Source of the DNA: Micropterus salmoides
Taxonomy: Eukaryota; Chordata; Actinopteri; Centrarchiformes; Centrarchidae
Length of the DNA: 64,000 nucleotides
Assembly: GCF_014851395.1 (NCBI RefSeq)
Contig: NW_024040817.1
Span: 32,561,448 to 32,625,447, forward strand
Reading direction: 5' to 3'
Of the stretch, positions 58,160-64,000 are shown piece by piece. The notes below the pieces were generated by a model, which was not told where the DNA came from, searched no databases, and was given only the letters and a program-made list of their open reading frames with translations. Numbering within the stretch: position 1 is the stretch's first letter; each line of letters starts with the position of its first letter. The position numbers and the translations under genes were made by a program.

Positions 58160-58372
58160 AGCTGATGATACACAGAGCAACTTTTAGAGCAATCGTGCAG
58201 GGCAACGTTGTCATCAATGGTAATGAATAAAGATTACTACCGTAATCCCCTTCCCCCACCACTCCGCTACCCGCCCTGCACCGCCGCTATCTGTTCAAAA
58301 CATAGTCGGACTTGCCCCTAGCAAGATTGCTCAGCAACATTGCTCAAAAAGTTGCCCCGTGTATCATCAGCT
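58160..58372. mobile_element. PIF/Harbinger-like MITE
   Basis: A 213-bp element with about 35-bp inverted termini beginning agctgatgatacac. It is flanked by TTA on both sides (58157-58159 and 58373-58375), the 3-bp duplication typical of PIF/Harbinger. It has no coding capacity. Confidence 0.75.
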
Positions 58373-58375
58373 TTA

Positions 58376-58384
58376 GAGAGAGAG

Positions 58385-58420
<36 letters not shown>

Positions 58421-58429
58421 TGTGTGTGT
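58376..58429. repeat. (GA)n/(GT)n compound microsatellite
   Basis: A short GA run leads into about 20 GT units, with one tt interruption near 58417. Confidence 0.95.
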
Positions 58430-58599
58430 ATGCAGTTAATGGAGAACAGGTGGGCACACTGGATTGGTCCTGCAGAGCTGGAGCCTCCTGATTGGTCACC
58501 TGGATGACAGCAGCCATCTTAAGCCCCACTGACAGGAACTCCTCTCCCTCTCTCTGTGCCATTCCCAACCTGAGCCTGTGTACTGTGTGTATTCATCAA

Positions 58600-61500
58600 C
58601 CAATTCTTTTTGTTATAGTGTACCGAGCACCTGGCCCGTACTCTGAATTCTTATCTGAATTTGCAGAGTTTTTGTCAACTTTAGTCCTTAAAACGGACAA
58701 AGTTATTATTGTAGGAGATTTTAATATTCATGTGGATGTTGAGAATGACAGCTTCAGTACTGCGTTTATCTCTTTGTTAGATTCCATTGGCTTCTCTCAG
58801 AGTGTTCATGAACCGACTCACTGTTTTAACCACACCCTCGACCTTGTTTTGGTGTATGGTATTGAAATTGAACATTTAGTGGTGTTCCCACAGAATCCCT
58901 CTTTATCCGACCACTGTTTGATAACTTTTGAGTTTGTATTGCTGAACTACTCGCCATTGGGCAAAAATTTCTATACAAGATGTCTGTCTGATAGTGCTAT
59001 AGCTAAATTTAAGGATGCGATTCCATCAGCTCTAAATTCATTATCTAGTCACAAAGTAACGGAGGACTCCTATGCTAATTTCAGTCCCTCCCAAATCGAT
59101 CATCTTGTTGATAGTGCTGCAGGCTCGCTGCGAATGACACTGGACTCTGTAGCCCCTCTAAAAAAGAAAATACTAAAACAAAGACGGTTAGCTCCATGGT
59201 ATAATACTGAAACTCGCAAATTAAAGCAAATATCACGGAAACTTGAGAGGAATTGGCGTTCCACCAAAGTGGAAAATTCTCGTTTAATTTGGCAAGATAG
59301 TCTTAAAACTTATAGGAAGGTCCTCCGTAATGCCAGAGCAGCGTACTACTCGTCATTAATAGAGGAAAATAGGAACAACCCCAGGTTTCTTTTCAGCACT
59401 GTAGCCAGGCTGACAGAGAGTCACAGCTCTATTGAGCCAAGTATTCCCATAGCTCTCAGTAGTTACGATTTCATGAGCTTCTTTAATGATAAAATTCTAG
59501 CTATTAGAGACAAAATTCACCAAGACCTGCCCTCAACTGGCACCGACTTATCTCTTAACTCAGGAACCTTAGAAACAGCTGTAGAACCAGATACATGTTT
59601 AGACTGTTTTGCTTCCCTCAATCTTTACCAGCTAACTTCAATCATTTCTTCATCTAAACCATCAACCTGCCTCTTAGACCCCATCCCGACTAGGCTGCTT
59701 AAAGATGTTCTACCCTTAGTCAGCACCTCTATACTAGATATGATCAATCTATCTTTATCAACAGGCTATGTACCACAGTACTTTAAAGTAGCTGTAATTA
59801 AACCTCTTCTGAAAAAGCCCAAACTTGATCCGGATGTTTTAGCCAACTATAGACCTATATCTAACCTTCCATTTCTCTCTAAGGTTCTGGAGAAAGCAGT
59901 TGCTAAACAGCTGTGTGACTTTCTACAGAGCAATAGTTTATTTGAGGATTTTCAGTCAGGATTTAGAGCTCATCATAGCACAGAGACAGCACTGGTGAAA
60001 ATTACTAATGACCTCCTTATTCAGACAAAGGACTTGTCTCTGTACTGGTTTTATTAGATCTTAGTGCTGCATTTGATACCATTGACCATCAGATCCTATT
60101 GCAGAGACTGGAATATTTCATTGGCATTAAAGGAACCGCTCTAAGCTGGTTTAAGTCCTATTTATCAGATCGATTTCAGTTTGTACATGTTAACGATGAG
60201 TCCTCCATGCACGCCAAAGTTACTCATGGAGTTCCTCAAGGATCTGTCCTTGGACCAATCCTCTTCACTTTATATATGCTTCCTTTAGGCAATATTATCA
60301 GGAAACATTCCATAAGCTTTCATTGTTATGCAGATGATACTCAGTTATATCTATCGAGCCAGATGAAACTCATCAGTTAGCTAAACTTCAAATGTGCCTT
60401 CAGGATGTTAAAACCTGGATGACCTGTAATTTTCTCATGTTAAACTCAGATAAAACTGAAGTTATTGCTCTGGGGCCTAAGCACCTCCGTGACGCATTAT
60501 CTAAAGATATAGTTTCCCTGGATGGCATCGCCTTGGCCTCCAGCACCACTGTGAGGAATCTTGGAGTTATCTTTGATCAGGACATGTCGTTTAAGTCTCA
60601 CATTAAGCAAATTTCAAGGACCGCCTTTTTTCACCTACGTAATATTGCGAAAATCAGGAACATCCTGTCTAAAAATGATGCAGAAAAACTAGTCCATGCA
60701 TTTGTTACTTCTAGGCTGGATTACTGCAATTCCTTATTATCAGGCTGCTCGAAAAAGTCCATTAAGACTCTTCAGCTGATCCAGAATGCTGCAGCACGTG
60801 TTCTGACAGGAACCAGGAAAAGAGATCACATTTCTCCTGTTTTAGCTTCTTTGCATTGGCTTCCAGTAAAATCCAGAATAGAATTTAAAATCATTCTTCT
60901 TACCTACAAAGCTCTTAATGGTCAGGCACCATCTTATCTTAAAGAGCTCATAGTACCTTACTTACCAGAGCACTGCGCTCCCAGAATGCAGGGTTACTTG
61001 TGGTTCCTAGAGTCTCCAAAAGTAGACTAGGAGCCAGAGCGTTCAGCTATCAAGCTCCTCTCCTGTGGAACCAGGTTCCAGTTTGGGTTCAGGAGGCAGA
61101 CACCATCTCCACATTTAAGAGTAGGCTTAAGACTTTCCTCTTTGATAAAGCTTATAGTTAGGGCTGGCTCAGGTAGTCCTGAACCATCCCTTAGTTATGC
61201 TGCTATAGGCCTAGACTGCCGGGGGATTTCCCATGATGCACTGAGCTCCTCTCTCCTCTACTTTCTCTCCCTCTGTATGCAACCTTATCCCATTATTGCA
61301 TGTTACTAACACAACGTCTCCCCTTTCTGGTAGTCTTGTGCTTTCTCGTCTCTCTCCTCTCTCCTATCACTTCCTGCAGGTTTTCTGGCTCTGGAGCTGT
61401 GGAGTCTGGATCTGTGGCTGCGGGTCACCTGCTGCCCCCGTGTTCCTGCTCGACACCCTCAACGACTATTGTTGCTAGTCTTATTGTTATTATTGTTATT

Positions 61501-61646
61501 ATAATCATTAACATTACGATGGTTACCATTAACACTATTATAAATATCTGTACCATTTTTCATTTAGTCTATAGCAACATTACCTTCACTGTGTGTACCT
61601 CTATGTGTATATTGTGTAGGCTGCCTCCCTCCCCTCTCTCTCTCCT

Positions 61647-61682
<36 letters not shown>

Positions 61683-61925
61683 CAACCGGTCGAGGCAGAT
61701 GGCCGCCCACCCTGAGCCATGGTTCTGCTCGAGGTTTCTGCCTCTTAAAAGGAAGTTTTTCCTTGCCTCTGTCGCCTAGTGCTTGCTCTTGGTGGGAACT
61801 GTTGGGCTTCTGTAAATAACATCACAGAGTACGGTCTAGACCTGCTCTTTTATAAAAAGCGCTGTGAGATAACTGTTGTTGTGATTTGGCGCTATATAAA
61901 TAAAATTGAATTGAATTGAATTGTC
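58600..61925 (+). mobile_element. L2 LINE, 5'-truncated
   Basis: The longest L2 copy in the window: ORF2 from inside the endonuclease, a 3' UTR with a (CT)n tract (61651-61678), then a gcgctatataaataaaattg end and repeated attga units at 61906-61925. Other fragments of this family are at 412-690, 3268-3625, 6685-6816 and 28905-30155. Confidence 0.9.
58602..61030 (+). pseudogene. L2 ORF2: endonuclease and reverse transcriptase, two frameshifts
   Basis: This polyprotein nicks DNA and reverse-transcribes L2 RNA. From 58602 an open frame runs to 60057. It holds the endonuclease C-terminal half (GDFN at 58714-58725, SDH near 58906) and the start of the RT (NYRPISNLPFLSKVLEK, about 59846-59896). 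The frame shifts near 60040; RT motifs continue in the next frame with AAFDTIDHQ, GVPQGSVLGP (near 60228) and an intact YADD at 60327-60338. A second shift near 60352 moves to the frame 60392-61030 (C-terminal region, SRLDYCNSLL). Single-base lesions with otherwise good conservation suggest a fairly recent inactivation. The N-terminal endonuclease residues are missing through 5' truncation. Confidence 0.88.
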
Positions 61926-62344
61926 TGTTTCCATTGAGTAGAGAACCTGTGTAGTGAGCATATTAGATTTTGTAAGTAGCTTACCTTAGTAATTTTAATT
62001 ATTTTCTTATGACAACCTTGTTTTGTTGGCTTTAGCCATTTTTTTTGCTATGTAGCAATTTTCTTTGTTGTAGCTTTCTTGTGTCAGCTACTAGCAGTAT
62101 GTAGGAGTGAGAAGCCTTTTTTGTTTGCACCATTTTTCTCCTGTTTTTCATAATGGAAGCCTATTTTAGAGCTTTGTCTTTTCTTTACTTTTTGGTTTAG
62201 TTTTAGGTTTCTTAGAGTGTTTTGGTTGTTGATTAGTATTAGAAGGGTGATTGTGTTGAATGCTGAGCTGTTTTCAGGAACAGACTTCTCATATTCACTC
62301 CCAGCAGGAGTCTTCTCACATGTACTGTAGATACTGTCGTATAT
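61926..62344. other. No gene seen
   Basis: T-rich spacer without a coding domain. Confidence 0.5.
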
Positions 62345-62590
62345 TTAGTGTTTGATATTGAGGTCTCTCTCCAGTTTCTGCAGATGTCTCCGCTTTGCCT
62401 CCTTGATGCAAACTTTCAGTCTCGCTCTGGAGGAGTTGTGTGCTTCCTGATCACATGACCAAAAGAGAGCTTTTTTGGTGCTGGATAGAGCCCTTGCCTC
62501 TCCATTCATCCAGGCTTTCTGGTTGTGGAATGATTTTATCATCTTGTGATCACCACATCAACACATTTGCTGATGTATGATGTCACTAAT
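62345..62590 (-). pseudogene. LINE family A linker fragment
   Basis: On the minus strand the frame reads KSFHNQKAWMNGEARAL and RLKVCIKEAKRRHLQKLE, the segment between endonuclease and RT. It is preceded by the cagcaaatgtgttgatgtgg text that also closes the endonuclease piece at 57260-57298. It continues the order of the piece at 63030-63220 on the same strand. Confidence 0.7.
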
Positions 62591-63029
62591 AATGTATGTT
62601 CCTCAAGATTTATATGGTTCTTTTCGGTGGCTGTCTGCAGAGCTGCAGTCTCTATTCATTAGTCACTGTAACTTACACTTTACATTTACAGCTAAATTTA
62701 GGCTTGTTGTTGACTCTTTTCTCTCTGTTCAGCTTGCCTGATAGTCACCGGTCTTGTGCAGAGTTGTGCATGCCCGGTGAGAATTGCATGCGCTTCATGG
62801 TTTCTCGCTGGTCTATTCCAAGTACTATTTGAATACGATATATTTTTTGTGTGGTTCATCAATGGTGATACATGATTTGAATAGGAGGTGTGGACAACTC
62901 GGCACAACACCGGTGCAACTGGTGCTCTGTCTCTCTTCCTCTTCTACCACACACATGCTACGCCCACACATGCACACTGATTCCCCCCCAAGGAATATCT
63001 GTATAGACATGGTCCAGAATATTACCTCC
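62591..63029. other. Unassigned insertion between LINE A pieces
   Basis: About 430 bp separate two family A fragments that should be nearly adjacent. I could not identify it; it may be another insertion plus a deletion. Confidence 0.4.
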
Positions 63030-63220
63030 CCTGGCGGACATGCTGGTGGAATTTAGGTACAACAGTTCTAAGATATGTTTGATTTAAATCACCAGCAACA
63101 ATAAAAACACCATCCAGTTGTTTTGGCATGTCATTGCTGATGACCTTATCTAGTTCTTGTAGTGCAATTGTTGAATTTGCATCTGAAGGAACAGCAACAA
63201 GACGTGAACAGTATGTACAC
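63030..63220 (-). pseudogene. LINE family A endonuclease fragment
   Basis: The minus-strand frame contains STIALQELDKVISNDM and VFIVAGDLNQTYL: the catalytic GDFN is GDLN, keeping Asp and Asn but changing Phe. It ends KFHQHV. It is the counterpart of 57000-57160. Confidence 0.7.
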
Positions 63221-64000
63221 ACATGCACAATCACATGTGACATAAAGCAGAAGGCATTCTCTTCTGGCTGTAAAAGGAAGCAAGATGCTGGCTAATTTTG
63301 TTGCCTGGTAACCATTCATGCACTCTCTCCTGTGTGTGGATGCTTCTCCACATTTAATCGCTGATGATGGTTTGTCTCCTCTGGTTATCATCACAGCACC
63401 GTCTACCTGCAATGAAAAGCTGAAAAACACCAGACACCACCTCCTCTCTGCCTTTTCAGGCTAACAGTAATATGGGATATCTCCAGAGATATGTGAAGTT
63501 CCTTCCAACAAGGACAATGCAATCAAACATCCCACCAAAGCAAACTTCATAGTTAAAGGGATGAGATGGTCCAGCATTTTCATAATTCCATTATAGTGAC
63601 TAATTTTCCAAACTTTTACCAACCATCACAGGCAACACATTACAAATTACCACATCAGAGTGTTGACTCTTCCTCATCTAACACCACGAGTATGACATCT
63701 GTTTTAAAGAAAATGGATGAAAAACTATCAGATGCATTTACTAGAAATTTGGTTCAGAAATGTTCTGTAACTACTTTGGTAATCTATACTGCTTCATTTT
63801 ATGTTAAACTGTTATACTGCCATTTATACTCTTCATTTACATATGATTTTCACAGCTCACAAAATAAATAACAATATTTGAACCATGTTGCTAAATAAAT
63901 CAAGAAAGAAGTAAATTAAGTAATACATCATGATTTGCCAAGGTGGGTGGTAACAAGTTAGGTTAAGGTATAATGAGTAGGATTATTTCTAAATACAATG
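63221..64000. other. No gene seen
   Basis: AT-rich terminal sequence. The 101-residue frame at 63566-63871 has no recognisable domain. Confidence 0.45.

Overview
The window is repeat-dense DNA from a bony fish, most likely a spiny-rayed (percomorph) teleost. This rests on the mixture of repeats: Rex1/Babar-type and L2-type LINEs, a BEL/Pao retrotransposon, a Tc1 element with long inverted repeats, tRNA-headed SINEs, and hAT-, Harbinger- and piggyBac-like MITEs. I see no intact host gene. The only host-like coding sequence is a heavily interrupted pseudogene at about 17.99-28.55 kb. Family names are from memory of the families, since no search was possible. 'LINE family A' and 'LINE family B' below are two related Rex1/Babar-like (CR1-related) families in the window.

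Layout. 0-7 kb: a mosaic of LINE fragments with nested MITEs, including a near full-length family B LINE on the minus strand whose 5' end is split by an L2 tail. 7.4-9 kb: a Tc1 element whose transposase has lost its first catalytic Asp. 9-14 kb: mostly unassigned sequence with three SINE-type repeats. 14.4-16.3 kb: a plus-strand family B LINE. 18.0-28.5 kb: a zinc-finger pseudogene split by a young BEL/Pao element with an intact 2024-residue Gag-Pol ORF, then by a solo LTR, a MITE and a SINE. 28.9-30.2 kb: L2 3' end on the minus strand. 31.9-33 kb: a 22-bp minisatellite and a Ty3-like LTR/gag remnant. 33.96-34.9 kb: a hAT-type MITE containing a second solo LTR, both with target duplications visible.

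35.9-48.7 kb: the most unusual region. Three near-identical 3.5-4.4 kb units lie head to tail, each made of a hairpin head, a 1.7-kb block, an array of ~467-bp monomers (4, 2 and 4 copies) and a divergent terminal monomer. They are followed by eight copies of a ~48-bp hairpin unit that begins TC and ends CTAA. Every full monomer carries a near-consensus CTCF-type motif in the same orientation (ten in all). The architecture resembles a Helitron/HINE-like rolling-circle element or a macrosatellite, and is the best candidate for something undescribed.

48.7-64 kb: unassigned sequence, a truncated family B LINE, family A fragments in both orientations, several MITEs, and an L2 LINE (58.6-61.9 kb) broken by two frameshifts. 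The mobile elements do not form a pathway. Their nesting gives a relative chronology, with the BEL element, the solo LTRs and the satellite expansion among the youngest events.
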